From the NCBI GenBank assembly GCA_030418545.1, contig QAIB01000011.1:62001-126000 (forward strand): a stretch of 64,000 bases of DNA, read 5' to 3'. The first letter of the stretch is position 1, and each line of letters begins with the position of its first letter. This DNA comes from Xenophilus aerolatus. Lineage in GTDB: Bacteria > Pseudomonadota > Gammaproteobacteria > Burkholderiales > Burkholderiaceae_C. The notes under the pieces are model-generated. The model worked only from the letters and a program-made list of their open reading frames with translations. It did not search any database and had not been told where the DNA came from. Position numbers and translations under genes: made by a program. Positions 7,481 through 16,664 of the stretch are shown piece after piece.

Positions 7481-9076
7481 CTAAAGGCCGAGGGCCACGC
7501 CGTCGCCCCGCGGATCGTGTGCCCCGGTCAGTTGGCCGTTCCGGTCCAGCCGGATGACGCCGGGCAGGCCCGCCAGCGGGCTCTGCGCCGGGATGGCCGC
7601 CACCTCGTGGCCGCGCGCGGCCAGTGATGCGAACACGTCGGCGCCCGCGTCCTCTTCCAGCTTCAGGCTGTCGCGGCTGTCCGAGAAGGTCCGCCCGAGC
7701 AGGAAGCGGGGCCGTGCCAGCGCCTGCGCCGGGTCGAGGCCGAAATCGATCAGGCGCGTGAGCAGCGCGACCAGCGTCTGCGGCTGCCCGTCGGCCCCCT
7801 GGGTGCCCAGCAGGAGTGCCGGCCGTCCGTCGCGCAGGTAGACGACCGGGTTGAGGGTGTGGAAGGGCCGCTTGCCGCCCGCGAGGCCGTTGGGGTGGGC
7901 CGGGTCGGGGTGGAAGGCCGCGCCGCGGTTGTGCCACAGCACCCCGGTGTCGCCGGCGACCACGCCGCTGCCCCAGTCGTAATAGATGCTCTGCAGCACG
8001 CTCGCACCTCGGCCCGAGGCATCCGCCGCGGCGAAGAACACGGTATCGCCCTGGCGGAACGTGTGAGGCCAGCGCATGGCCCGTGCATCGGCCTGGGCCC
8101 GGGCCGCCTGCTGGCGGATGTGCGCCGCGCCAAGCAGGCGTTCCACCGGCACCTCGGCGAAGTCCGGGTCGGCCAGGAAACGGTCCCGGTCGATGAAGGC
8201 CAGCTTGATCGCCTCGACCATGCGGTGGATATGCTCCGCACTGCCCTCGGCGATGCCCGAGAAATCCTGCTCGCCCAGGATGCCCATGGCCTCCAGCGTG
8301 GCGAAGCCCTGCGTGGGTGGCGGCAGGCTCAGCAGCGTGCCGCCGCGGTACGGCACGGCCAGAGGCGTCACCTCGCGGGCCTGCGTCCGGCGCATGTCGT
8401 CCAGCGTCAGCGGGGAGCCCGCGGCCTGCAGCCCTGCCGCCATGCGGCGCGCCAGCTCGCCCTCGTAGAACTCTCGCGGGCCGTTTGCCGCGAGAAGCGA
8501 CAGCGTACGCGCGAGCCCGGGTTGTCGCTGCTCGGAAAACTGCCCTGGAAATGCCGCGTCGAAGCCGTGCCAGCGCCCCACCTCCGCTGCCCGCATCTCA
8601 CGCCAGAAGCGCTGCGAGGCCGAGACGGGGACACCCTCCTGGGCATGCTCGATGGCGCGGGAGAACAGCGACTCCCATCGCTGGCTCCCGTGCCAGTCGC
8701 GTGCGGAGATGTCGAAGGCCCGTGCCCAACTCTCCACGGCCGCGGCGGTGGTGAGCGCCGACGGGCCACCGCGCAGCGGGATCGGACCCGGGTGCGCAGG
8801 CGCCGCTGCAGCCGCCTGCCCGATGCCCGAGATCCCGCGGGCCGGGGCGCCCGGCTGCGCCAGGAGCCAGAAGCCGTCGCCGCCAAGCCCGGTGAAATGC
8901 GGGCACACGACGCACAGCACGGCTGCAATGGCGATGGCCGCTTCGATGGCGTTGCCGCCCTGGGCCAGCACCTCCAGGCCTGCCTCGCTCGCCAGTGGGT
9001 GGGGGCTCGTCACCATGCCTCGCCGCGAAGTGGCGGAGGGCGGGCGCGGCGGTTCAGGAGCGCTTGGAAAAGACAT
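7481..9076 (-). CDS. Gamma-glutamyltransferase-family protein
   Basis: A 531-residue Ntn-hydrolase of the gamma-glutamyltransferase/acylase family. RRGMVTSPHPLASEAGLEVL, GGNAIEAAIA and HFTGLGGDGFWLL mark the N-terminal half. GDTVFFAAADASGRG holds the Thr that would become the nucleophile after self-cleavage into large and small subunits, and PLAGLPGVIRLDRNGQLTGA with DPRGDGVALGL ends the chain. Family members hydrolyse or transfer gamma-glutamyl and related amides. No signal peptide is seen at this start, so it may act in the cytoplasm. It reads in the same direction as the amidase-TetR group, 36 bases downstream, and could belong to the same operon. Confidence 0.85.
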   Translation of the reverse strand: MSFPSAPEPPRPPSATSRRGMVTSPHPLASEAGLEVLAQGGNAIEAAIAIAAVLCVVCPHFTGLGGDGFWLLAQPGAPARGISGIGQAAAAAPAHPGPIPLRGGPSALTTAAAVESWARAFDISARDWHGSQRWESLFSRAIEHAQEGVPVSASQRFWREMRAAEVGRWHGFDAAFPGQFSEQRQPGLARTLSLLAANGPREFYEGELARRMAAGLQAAGSPLTLDDMRRTQAREVTPLAVPYRGGTLLSLPPPTQGFATLEAMGILGEQDFSGIAEGSAEHIHRMVEAIKLAFIDRDRFLADPDFAEVPVERLLGAAHIRQQAARAQADARAMRWPHTFRQGDTVFFAAADASGRGASVLQSIYYDWGSGVVAGDTGVLWHNRGAAFHPDPAHPNGLAGGKRPFHTLNPVVYLRDGRPALLLGTQGADGQPQTLVALLTRLIDFGLDPAQALARPRFLLGRTFSDSRDSLKLEEDAGADVFASLAARGHEVAAIPAQSPLAGLPGVIRLDRNGQLTGAHDPRGDGVALGL

Positions 9077-9112
9077 GCAGGGGAGGGTTCGTTCTTGCAG
9101 GCACGGCAGGCA

Positions 9113-9781
9113 TCAGTCGGGGGCGTGCGTCAGAAAGGCGGCCACCATCTGACGCGTCATCTTCTGGTGCGCCTTCTGCCAGCCCGCGGCCTGCAGGTCC
9201 TTGTTGAAGATGCGGGACAGCGTGAACGCGTGGGCGCGGCCGTAGTAAGACAGGCTCACCATCGCCACGTACAGGTGCAGCGCGTCGATGCCCGGCCGGA
9301 TGTCGCCTGCCGCCACCCCGCGCACCAGCAGCCGGCGGATCAGCGCGATCACCGGCGACGACATCTCGGGGATGCGGTTCGAGCGGGCGAGATGCCTGGC
9401 TTCGTTGAGGTTCTCGAAGGCCAGCAGCTTGCGCAGCCGCGGGTGCGTCGCGAAGTGGTGGTCGACGAAATCGGCGATGTGCAGCAGGCCGGCCAGCGGC
9501 TCCTCCTCTTCGGCGTCGAGCCGGAGTTCGTCGTGCCGCAGGTCGGCCATCACCGCTTCGAGCACGGCGACGTACAGGTCGTCCTTGCTGCCGAAGTAGT
9601 GGTACAGCATCCGGATGTTGGTGCCGGCCTGCCGTGCGATGCGTTCGGTGCGTGCGCCGCTGTAACCCTCGCTCGAGAACTCGTCGATCGCGGATTCCAG
9701 CAGCTTCGCGCGTGTGAGCGCGGCATCGCGCCGCGGGGTCGTGTCCTGGGCCGGTGCCTGCCGCGTGGAAGGTGTGCTCAT
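9113..9781 (-). CDS. TetR/AcrR-family transcriptional regulator
   Basis: A 222-residue regulator. The helix-turn-helix is RTERIARQAGTNIRMLYHYF with GSKDDLYVAVLEAVM, preceded by RAKLLESAIDEFSSEGYSGA. The C-terminal half (FENLNEARHLARSNRIPEMS, LYVAMVSLSYYGRAHAFTLS) is of the type seen in regulators of pyrimidine and amide catabolism such as RutR. Its ATG overlaps the amidase stop as ATGA (9778-9781), so it is translated with the hydrolases. It probably binds the palindrome at 11898-11919 and controls both this operon and the divergent ABC importer; the ligand is unknown. Confidence 0.85.
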   Translation of the reverse strand: MSTPSTRQAPAQDTTPRRDAALTRAKLLESAIDEFSSEGYSGARTERIARQAGTNIRMLYHYFGSKDDLYVAVLEAVMADLRHDELRLDAEEEEPLAGLLHIADFVDHHFATHPRLRKLLAFENLNEARHLARSNRIPEMSSPVIALIRRLLVRGVAAGDIRPGIDALHLYVAMVSLSYYGRAHAFTLSRIFNKDLQAAGWQKAHQKMTRQMVAAFLTHAPD

Positions 9782-10971
9782 GGTGTCATTGGGAATGCGC
9801 ACGATAGTGTCGCGGCAAGCGCAAGCAGCCGTTCGTCGTTTCCCCTGGCCGAGATGAAGGACACGCAGATCGGCAGCCCCTTGCCGGTGGGCAGCGGAAA
9901 CACGACCTGCGGCAGTCCCGCATGGCCGGCCACGGCGCCCAATGCCAGAGCGCGTTCGTAGAAGGCGCCGCGCTCGCCCGCATCGGCCTCGCGCGACAGC
10001 GCCGGGCAAGGCGCTGCGGGAATGAGCCATGCCTCGTCGGGTGCCATGCGCTGCGCCAGGCGTGCGACGGCCTGCGCACGCCAGTCGGCCCAGCGCAGGC
10101 CCTGCCTTGGATCCAGCGCCAGCGCGGCCTCGAAGCGCGGCGCGATCGCGGCCCCGAATCGAGGGTGCTGCCGGCGGAACCACGGACCGACGTGGGCCTG
10201 GATCTCCAGGCCCTGAAGCACGGCGTACGCTTCGAGCCAGTCGCGCCAGTCGCTGTCCTCGAAAGCGCTGCGCTCGGCGTCGATGCGCATGCGACGGGCC
10301 CATGCCCACAGGGGCTCGTGCACCGAGGGCTCGGCCAGGGCCAGCGCGTCGGTGGCCAGGCACAGGCGCAGCGGCGGCCGGTGCGGGTCGCTGCGGCTGC
10401 CGAGCAGCACCTGTCCGGCGTGCTGCAGCAGCGCAGCGTCGCGCGCGAACCACCCCACCGTGTCGTAGCTCGGTGCAAAGGGCAGGACGCCGTCCAGCGG
10501 AATCCGACCGTGGGTGGGCCGCATGGCCGCCACGCCGCAGAAGGCCGCCGGCACGCGGACCGAACCGCCCGTGTCCGTGCCCAGGGCCAGATCGGCTTCT
10601 CCCCAGGCCACCACCGCCGCGCTGCCACTGGACGAGCCGCCCGGCAGGCGGTCGGGGTCGTGCGGATGGCGCGGCGTCCCGTAGTGGACGTTCTCGCCCT
10701 CCAGGCTGAAGGCGAGTTCGTCGCTGATCGTCTTGCCCACGACCCGGGCGCCCGCGTGGCGCAGGGCGGCCACGCAGGGCGCGTCGCGGGCCGCCGGTGC
10801 ATGGCTGGCCGCCCAGTCCGGATTGCCGCCGCCCGTGATGGCGCCTTCGATATCGATCAGGTCCTTCACGCCCAGACGGGCGCCGTCCAGCACGCCGGTG
10901 CCGGTGGTCGGCCGTTCGCACGAGGGGCCGGGCATCCAGCCGCCCGAGCCGCGCGTGATCGCCTCGCGCAT
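9778..10971 (-). CDS. Amidase-signature-family hydrolase
   Basis: A 397-residue amidase. The Ser-cisSer-Lys triad is visible: K36 in ARLGVKDLIDIEG, S113 in LPGGSSSGSAAVVAW and S137 in GTDTGGSVRVPAAFCG. This family cleaves amide bonds (examples are allophanate hydrolase and indole-acetamide hydrolase). The protein is shorter than the roughly 450-500 usual, with a compact C-terminal part. Its start overlaps the stop of the cysteine hydrolase (TGATG) and its stop overlaps the TetR start (ATGA), so the three are one translationally coupled unit. The context suggests it splits an amide released by or alongside the cysteine hydrolase. Confidence 0.88.
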   Translation of the reverse strand: MREAITRGSGGWMPGPSCERPTTGTGVLDGARLGVKDLIDIEGAITGGGNPDWAASHAPAARDAPCVAALRHAGARVVGKTISDELAFSLEGENVHYGTPRHPHDPDRLPGGSSSGSAAVVAWGEADLALGTDTGGSVRVPAAFCGVAAMRPTHGRIPLDGVLPFAPSYDTVGWFARDAALLQHAGQVLLGSRSDPHRPPLRLCLATDALALAEPSVHEPLWAWARRMRIDAERSAFEDSDWRDWLEAYAVLQGLEIQAHVGPWFRRQHPRFGAAIAPRFEAALALDPRQGLRWADWRAQAVARLAQRMAPDEAWLIPAAPCPALSREADAGERGAFYERALALGAVAGHAGLPQVVFPLPTGKGLPICVSFISARGNDERLLALAATLSCAFPMTP

Positions 10972-11768
10972 CAGGCGGGCAGCGACGCGAGCACGGCGGC
11001 CGAGTCGGTCACGAAGCCGAAGCACTTCTTGACGTTCCAGATCGTCGCCTCGGTACAGAAGTCGGGCGAGCTCGTGGCGCAGCAGTCGCTCAGCATCACG
11101 CAGCCGTAGCCCAGGAAGTTGGCGTCGGTGAGCGTGTGCAGCACGCACTGGTCGGTGTTGCAGCCGGCGAAGAGGATGCTGCGCACCCCGAGGTTGCGCA
11201 GGATGCTGTCCAGCGGCGTGTCCCAGAAGCCGCTGATGCGGTGCTTGTCGACCAGGAAGTCGCCCTCGTGCGGCGCCAGCTCGTCCACGATGGCCGCGGG
11301 CCACGAGTCCTTCTGCAGCACGTGGCCCTTGCCGTTGGGCAGCGGGTCGCCCAGGCCGACGCCGGCACCGCTGTTCTTGTAGAGGTGGATCTGGTTGGGC
11401 GGCATGTTGGCCAGGTCCGGCCGGTTGCCCCAGTTGACCCACACGACCGGCACGCCGGCGCGGCGCAGCCCCGGCAGCAGTTTCTGCAAGAGCGCGATCG
11501 GCGTGCGGTCCGCCGCGTAGTTGCCGCCGATGTGGTCGACCCATCCGCCCTCGGTACAGAAGTCGTTCTGCAGGTCGATGATGACGATGGCCGTGCGACG
11601 CAGGTCCAGCACGACGTTCTGCGGCTGCGCCTGCACACGGGCGCGCAGCGGCGCGGGCGGCGCCACGGACATGTCGACCTCGTGCTCGCTGGCGACCCAG
11701 TAGTACTGCTGCCCCAGGCCCAGGGCGCCTTCGGGCCGTGCATCGGGAAGGTAGGGATGGCGTTTCAT
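10971..11768 (-). CDS. Isochorismatase-family cysteine hydrolase
   Basis: A 265-residue cysteine hydrolase of the isochorismatase/nicotinamidase fold. The catalytic triad fits D65 (IVIIDLQNDF), K175 (LVDKHRISGF) and C208 (GCNTDQCVLHT). Relatives hydrolyse ureidoacrylate (RutB), biuret, N-carbamoylsarcosine or nicotinamide. A roughly 50-residue N-terminal extension is unlike nicotinamidase and is seen in ureide-type enzymes. ATG 11768 has GGAG eight bases upstream. It is first in the hydrolase-amidase-TetR operon and faces a BMP-type importer across a shared promoter, which suggests a nucleobase or ureide-like substrate. The exact substrate cannot be read. Confidence 0.85.
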   Translation of the reverse strand: MKRHPYLPDARPEGALGLGQQYYWVASEHEVDMSVAPPAPLRARVQAQPQNVVLDLRRTAIVIIDLQNDFCTEGGWVDHIGGNYAADRTPIALLQKLLPGLRRAGVPVVWVNWGNRPDLANMPPNQIHLYKNSGAGVGLGDPLPNGKGHVLQKDSWPAAIVDELAPHEGDFLVDKHRISGFWDTPLDSILRNLGVRSILFAGCNTDQCVLHTLTDANFLGYGCVMLSDCCATSSPDFCTEATIWNVKKCFGFVTDSAAVLASLPA

Positions 11769-11897
11769 GGAAGGCTCCGGTGGTGTGCGGTCGAAGGTCA
11801 CGTCGCCACAGGCTGGTGCATCCGGCGCGGCCGCCGCACCGATATGCGGCAGAAAAGCGGCGAAATCACTGGCACTGTTATTGCGACGCTCTGTCGG

Positions 11898-11919
11898 TAA
11901 GTAATTGATTAGTTACTTA
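11898..11919. promoter_or_regulatory. Probable TetR operator between importer and hydrolase operons
   Basis: An inverted repeat TAAGTAA-N8-TTACTTA lies in the 177-base gap between the divergent operons. A possible -35 (TTGCGA, 11881-11886) and -10 (ATTGAT, 11904-11909) for the importer would place the palindrome over the -10, a usual position for repression. It is AT-rich against a GC-rich background. The rest of the gap shows no other clear signal. Confidence 0.6.
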
Positions 11920-11945
11920 ACCCTCCATCTAGCGAAAGGCATGCC

Positions 11946-12929
11946 ATGAAGCTCCCGTCCTCCTCCCGCCGCGCCGCCGTCCTTGCGGGCGTGAGCGCTC
12001 TCACCGCCCTCGTGCTGAGCCTCCCGGCCGCGGCGGCCGATCCGTTGACCGTCGGCATCCTCATCCCCGGCTCCAAGTCGGACAAGGGATGGATGGAGTC
12101 CGGCTACGACGGCCTGGTGGCCGCACAGAAGGAGTACGGGCCCAGGATCAAGGTGCAGATGATCGAGAACATCAACTACGCCGACATGGAGCAGGCCCTG
12201 ACCAACCTGGCCACCAAGAATGCGCTGGTCATCGGCGTCGGCGGCCAGACGCAGGCCGCGGTGCTCAAGGTGGCCAGGCGCTTTCCCAAGACGCGCTTCT
12301 CCATCGTCGGCGGCAACAAGGCCGAGGAGTCCGCCAATGTGGCCGGCTACGACGTCAAGCAGGCCGAGATCGCTTTCGTCGCGGGCGCCGCGGCCGCGAT
12401 GCTGTCGAAGAACGGGGCCGTGAGCTATGTCGGCGGCATGGAGATCCCTTCCATCGTGAACGCGGGCAAGGAGTTCGGCAACGGCGCCAAGTACGTCAAG
12501 CCCAACATCAAGTACTTCGAGAACTACACCGGCGACTTCGACAACGTGGCCAAGGCCAAGGAAGCCACGCTGGCGGCGATCGCCCAGGGCGCCGACGTGC
12601 ACTACCACATCCTGAACCTCGGCCTGCGCGGCATGGAACAGGCGGCCAAGGAGAAGGGCACGAAGATCGTCGGCAGCTACACCAACCGCTGCGGCTCCGA
12701 TCCGCTCTATCCCGCCTACAGCATCACGGGCGTCGGCTACCAGGTGCAGTACGCCATCAAGGAAGCCGTCGGCGGCACGTGGAAGGCCGGCTACAAGCCT
12801 TTCGGACTGGCCATGGGACCGAGCGCCTCGGACATGGTCATCTGCAATGCCACCGAGGAACAGAAGGCGAAACTCGAGCAGATCAAGAAGGACATCCTGT
12901 CCGGCAAGATCAAGGTGCTGGAGGGCTGA
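11946..12929 (+). CDS. BMP-family ABC transporter substrate-binding protein
   Basis: A 327-residue periplasmic protein with a signal peptide (RRAAVLAGVSALTALVLSLP, cut near AAAADP). The mature chain is of the basic membrane protein (BMP/PnrA) family: LTVGILIPGSKSDKGWMESG, NALVIGVGGQTQAAVLK, and GYDVKQAEIAFVAGAAAAML. BMP proteins bind purine nucleosides or related compounds for import. Two Cys in the mature part (NRCGSDP, DMVICNA) are less common. GAAAGG at 11935-11940 serves the start. Its stop overlaps the start of the ATPase (TGATG). Substrate by context: something the divergent hydrolases can degrade. Confidence 0.9.
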   Translation: MKLPSSSRRAAVLAGVSALTALVLSLPAAAADPLTVGILIPGSKSDKGWMESGYDGLVAAQKEYGPRIKVQMIENINYADMEQALTNLATKNALVIGVGGQTQAAVLKVARRFPKTRFSIVGGNKAEESANVAGYDVKQAEIAFVAGAAAAMLSKNGAVSYVGGMEIPSIVNAGKEFGNGAKYVKPNIKYFENYTGDFDNVAKAKEATLAAIAQGADVHYHILNLGLRGMEQAAKEKGTKIVGSYTNRCGSDPLYPAYSITGVGYQVQYAIKEAVGGTWKAGYKPFGLAMGPSASDMVICNATEEQKAKLEQIKKDILSGKIKVLEG

Positions 12930-14551
12930 TGCGCGGGCGCGACGCCCCCGGCTTCGGCAACGGCGGTCAGCACGAAGCGCCTGCCCCGGCCGCGCCACCG
13001 CTGCTGAGGCTGGACGGCCTGTCCAAGCGCTTCGGCACGCTGCAGGCGCTGCAGGACGTGTCGCTCGAACTCCATCCCGGCGAGATCCACTGCCTGCTGG
13101 GCGAGAACGGCGCCGGCAAATCGACGCTGTGCAACCTCGTCTTCGGCGTGCACGCGCCGGACACGGGCCAGATGACGCTGGCCGGCGCGGCGTTCAGTCC
13201 GCGTTCTCCCGCAGATGCGCTGTCGCACGGCATCGCGATGGTCCACCAGCATTTCAGCCTGGTGCCCGACATGACCGTCCTCGACAACCTGCTGCTCGGC
13301 CAGGCGCGCGGCGTGCTCGACCGCAAGTCGGGCGCGGCGCGCATCGCCGCCATGCGCGAGCGCTACGGGCTCGCGCTCGATCCGATGGCCCGGGTGCAGG
13401 ACCTCTCGGTGGGCGAACGCCAGCGCGTGGAGATCGTGAAGTGCCTGATGCGCGAGCCGCGCCTGCTGGTACTCGACGAACCGACTGCGGTGCTCCTCCC
13501 CGAGGAGATCGAGGCGCTGCTCGCGGTGTGTACGCGCGTGGCGCAGCAGGGTTGCGGCGTGGTGCTGGTCACCCACAAGCTGGCCGAGATCCAGCGCGTA
13601 GCGCGCCGGGCCACCGTGCTTCGCGGCGGCCGCGTGGTGGCGCGTTCGGACGCTCCGGCGCAGGACATCGAGGCGCTGGTGCGCGCGATGATCCAGCGCG
13701 ACCTGCTGGCGCCTTCGGCGGCCCCGGCTCGGGCGCCGCGGCTGGCAGCGGTGCCGGGCGGCCCTGCGCGCGAGGCGGCGCTGCTGGCCGACGGCCTCAC
13801 GGTGCGCGATGCCGACGGCGTGGTGCGCCTGGACAACTTCACCCTGCTGCTCGAGCCCGGCGAGATCGTCGCCATCGCGGGTGTCGAGGGCAACGGCCAG
13901 AGCGAACTGGGGGCCGTGCTCTCGGGCATGCTGCGTCCCACCCAGGGCCGGTACTTCGTCTGCGGCGAGGACATGACGCGTGCCACGCCGCGCGAGCTGA
14001 GCGCGGCCGGCTGCGGCGTGGTGCCGGAAGACCGGCACGCCCTGGGCTGCGTGACCGGCATGAGCGTCGCGGAGAACATCCTGCTCGACCGCCTGGGCCG
14101 GTTCCGGCGCTGGGGGCTGTTCGATCGTGCCGCGATGCGCCGCGAGGCGCTCGCCCTCATGCAGCGTTACGACGTGCGTGCGGCCAGTCCCGACGTGGCG
14201 TTCGGCGGCCTCTCGGGGGGCAACCAGCAGAAGGCGGTGCTGGCGCGCGAACTCACGCTCGAGCGCCTGCGCTTCCTGCTGGCAGCGCAACCCACCCGCG
14301 GCCTCGATGTCGGCGCGGTCGAGGCCGTCTACGGCCACATCCGCGCAGCGGCGGACCGCGGGGTGGGCGTGCTGCTCATCTCGTCGGAGCTCGACGAACT
14401 GCTGAGCGTCGCCGACCGCGTGCTGGTGCTGTACCGCGGCCGCGTGATGGGCACCTGCCCGACGACCGGAGCGGACCGGGCGCGCATCGGTGCTTGGATG
14501 GCCGGGCATCGCGACGACAAGGAACACGAGGACGCGGAGGTGGCCGCATGA
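12929..14551 (+). CDS. ABC transporter ATP-binding protein, two ABC domains
   Basis: A 540-residue protein with two ABC domains in tandem, as in RbsA/YufO-type importers. The first has Walker A GENGAGKST, signature LSVGERQRVEIVK and Walker B LLVLDEPTAVLLPEE. The second has the degenerate Walker A GVEGNGQSELGAVLSG and signature LSGGNQQKAVLARE; its Walker B, RFLLAAQPTRGLD, lacks the usual acidic pair, which is typical of this family's weak second site. It starts within the stop of the binding-protein gene and ends inside the start of the permease (ATGA), so the four genes are one operon. Confidence 0.9.
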   Translation: MRGRDAPGFGNGGQHEAPAPAAPPLLRLDGLSKRFGTLQALQDVSLELHPGEIHCLLGENGAGKSTLCNLVFGVHAPDTGQMTLAGAAFSPRSPADALSHGIAMVHQHFSLVPDMTVLDNLLLGQARGVLDRKSGAARIAAMRERYGLALDPMARVQDLSVGERQRVEIVKCLMREPRLLVLDEPTAVLLPEEIEALLAVCTRVAQQGCGVVLVTHKLAEIQRVARRATVLRGGRVVARSDAPAQDIEALVRAMIQRDLLAPSAAPARAPRLAAVPGGPAREAALLADGLTVRDADGVVRLDNFTLLLEPGEIVAIAGVEGNGQSELGAVLSGMLRPTQGRYFVCGEDMTRATPRELSAAGCGVVPEDRHALGCVTGMSVAENILLDRLGRFRRWGLFDRAAMRREALALMQRYDVRAASPDVAFGGLSGGNQQKAVLARELTLERLRFLLAAQPTRGLDVGAVEAVYGHIRAAADRGVGVLLISSELDELLSVADRVLVLYRGRVMGTCPTTGADRARIGAWMAGHRDDKEHEDAEVAA

Positions 14552-15630
14552 ACGCCCTGGCCCGCCTCTGGCCGCGGCTGCGGCCCGGTCCCGCGCTGCA
14601 GGTCTCGGTGGCCGCCGTGCTGGCGGCCTTCGGCGTCGGCGCACTGCTGATCGCGGCGCTCGGCGTGCCCGTTGCCGATGCCGTGGCCGCCTTTGCCGAG
14701 GGCGCATGGGGTTCGGCCTACGCAATGGCTGCCTCGATCAACCGTGCGCTCGTCCTCATGCTGGTGGGGCTGGGCTTCATCGTGGCGGAGCGCGCCAGCC
14801 TCACGAACGTGGGCGGGGAAGGGCAGATTGCCGTCGGTGGCATCACCGCCACGGCACTCGCGCTCTGGGCGCCCGTGGCGCAGCTGCCCTGGGGACTGGC
14901 CTTCGTCGTTCCGATGCTGGGCGCGTGTGTGGCCGGTGCGCTGTGGGGTGGCATTGCCGGCGTCCTGCGCGTCAAGATGGGGACCAACGAGGTCATCGCC
15001 ACCTTGCTGCTGTCCTTCATCGCGATCTGGATGGTGTACGGCAGTGTGCAATCCGAGCACCTGCTGCGCCGGCCGATGACGAGCAGCGCGACGCTGCCTG
15101 AGTCGCTGGAGATTCCGGCGTCGACGCAACTACCGCTGCTCACCGGCGATGCCGGCACGCCGCTGCACATCGGCCTGCTGATCGGCGTGGTGCTGGCGGT
15201 GGTGGTCGCCCTGGTGCTGAACCGCACCGTGACGGGCCTGCAGCTGCGCGCGGCGGGCCTCAATCCGCGCGCTGCGCGGCGCGCCGGCATGGCCATCGAC
15301 CGGCTCGCCATCGGCGCGCTCTGCGCGGCGGGCGCCTTCGGCGGGCTGGCGGGCGCGTTCATGCTGCAGGGCGAGCAGTACACGCTCAAGGCCGGCTTCT
15401 CGTCGGGCTACGGCTTCGACGGGCTGGTCGTCGGCCTGCTGGCGCGCGGGTCGGTGCCCGGCGTGATCGCCGGTGCGCTGCTGTTCGGCTTCCTGCGTTC
15501 CGGCGGCATCAACATGGAAATGGTGGCGCAGGTCCCCACGGCGCTCGTCGTCGTCATCCAGGGCCTGATCATCGTGATGCTCGCCGGTGCCGCGCTCGGC
15601 GTTCAGCGCATGGAGGCGCGAAAAGCATGA
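14548..15630 (+). CDS. ABC transporter permease (BMP/nucleoside-type), subunit 1
   Basis: A 360-residue integral membrane protein with about eight to ten helices, of the branched-chain/ribose permease superfamily as found with BMP binding proteins (YufP-like). Clear family motifs are LVGLGFIVAERASLTNVGGE, GTNEVIATLLLSFIAIW, and AGLNPRAARRAGMAIDRLA, the cytoplasmic loop that meets the ATPase. The start overlaps the ATPase stop (ATGA at 14548) and the stop overlaps the next permease start in the same way at 15627. It forms the membrane channel with the second permease. Confidence 0.9.
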   Translation: MNALARLWPRLRPGPALQVSVAAVLAAFGVGALLIAALGVPVADAVAAFAEGAWGSAYAMAASINRALVLMLVGLGFIVAERASLTNVGGEGQIAVGGITATALALWAPVAQLPWGLAFVVPMLGACVAGALWGGIAGVLRVKMGTNEVIATLLLSFIAIWMVYGSVQSEHLLRRPMTSSATLPESLEIPASTQLPLLTGDAGTPLHIGLLIGVVLAVVVALVLNRTVTGLQLRAAGLNPRAARRAGMAIDRLAIGALCAAGAFGGLAGAFMLQGEQYTLKAGFSSGYGFDGLVVGLLARGSVPGVIAGALLFGFLRSGGINMEMVAQVPTALVVVIQGLIIVMLAGAALGVQRMEARKA

Positions 15631-16547
15631 TCGATCCCGAACTGGCCGCCGTCTTCGTCGGCTCGAGCATCCGCCTCGCCGCGCCGCTGCTGTTGGCCGC
15701 CACCGGCGAGCTCGTCAGCGAGCGGGCCGGCGTGCTCAACATGAGCGTGGAGGGCCTCATGCTGGCCGGCGCCTTCGGCGGCGCCGCGGCCTCGTGGGCC
15801 ACCGGCTCGCCGCTCGCGGGGCTGCTCTGCGGCGTGCTCTGCGTGCTTCCCATCGCCTGGCTGCAGGCCTTCCTCAGCATCACGCTGCGCGCCAACCAGA
15901 TCGTGACCGGCATCGGCATCAACATCCTGGTGCTCGGCGCGACCACGCTCGGCTACCGGGCGCTGTTCGGCAGCCGCTCGCGCGCCGAGATTCCCGGCCT
16001 GGGCCAGTGGGCACCGCCGGGCCTGTCGCAGATCCCTTACCTCGGCGAGCAGGTCTTCCGGCAGACCTGGCTGCTCTATGCCGCCGTGGTGCTGGTGCTG
16101 CTCGTGGGCTGGGTCATGCGCTCCACCGCGCTCGGCCTGGCCCTTCACGCTGCCGGCACCGCGCCGCAGGCGGCCAGCCATTCCGGACTGAAGGTCAGGC
16201 GCATCCGCTACTGCGCGGTGCTGTTCACCGGCTTCATGTCGGCCCTGGCCGGCTGCTTCCTGTCGATCGGCGACATCCACACCTTCACGGAAGGCATGAC
16301 CAGCGGCGCCGGCTACCTCGCCATTGCCGCAGTGATCTTCGGCAACTGGCGCCTGGGCCGCACCGTGATGGCCTGCTGCCTGTTCGGTGCCGCAACGGCG
16401 CTGCAGTTCCAGCTGCCCGCCATGGGACTCGAAGTGCCGAGCGCGCTGCTGATCGCGTTGCCCTACGTGCTCGCGCTGCTGGCGGTCGGAGGCCTGGTCG
16501 GCCGCCAGGTTGCGCCCGCGGCGCTGACCAAGCCCTTCACCGGCTGA
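15627..16547 (+). CDS. ABC transporter permease (BMP/nucleoside-type), subunit 2
   Basis: A 306-residue membrane protein, partner of the first permease (YufQ-like). It has the usual start IRLAAPLLLAATGELVSERA followed by GVLNMSVEGLMLAGAFGG, then ITLRANQIVTGIGINILVLG, and the coupling-loop-type segment GLKVRRIRYCAVLFTGFMSA. It is the last gene of the importer operon. The 117 bases after it hold a GC-rich hairpin (GGGGC-gccat-GCCCC near 16579-16592) without a T-run, which is weak evidence for a terminator. Confidence 0.9.
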   Translation: MIDPELAAVFVGSSIRLAAPLLLAATGELVSERAGVLNMSVEGLMLAGAFGGAAASWATGSPLAGLLCGVLCVLPIAWLQAFLSITLRANQIVTGIGINILVLGATTLGYRALFGSRSRAEIPGLGQWAPPGLSQIPYLGEQVFRQTWLLYAAVVLVLLVGWVMRSTALGLALHAAGTAPQAASHSGLKVRRIRYCAVLFTGFMSALAGCFLSIGDIHTFTEGMTSGAGYLAIAAVIFGNWRLGRTVMACCLFGAATALQFQLPAMGLEVPSALLIALPYVLALLAVGGLVGRQVAPAALTKPFTG

Positions 16548-16664
16548 CGGGACCGGCGCAAGAGGCACGCTGACCGGGACGGGGCGCCATGCCCCGCCCG
16601 CGTCCTGGAAGGGCATTGGACGCCATCGTTTGACACCGTGTCCTCCTTCCGCCCCAATTGCCCC

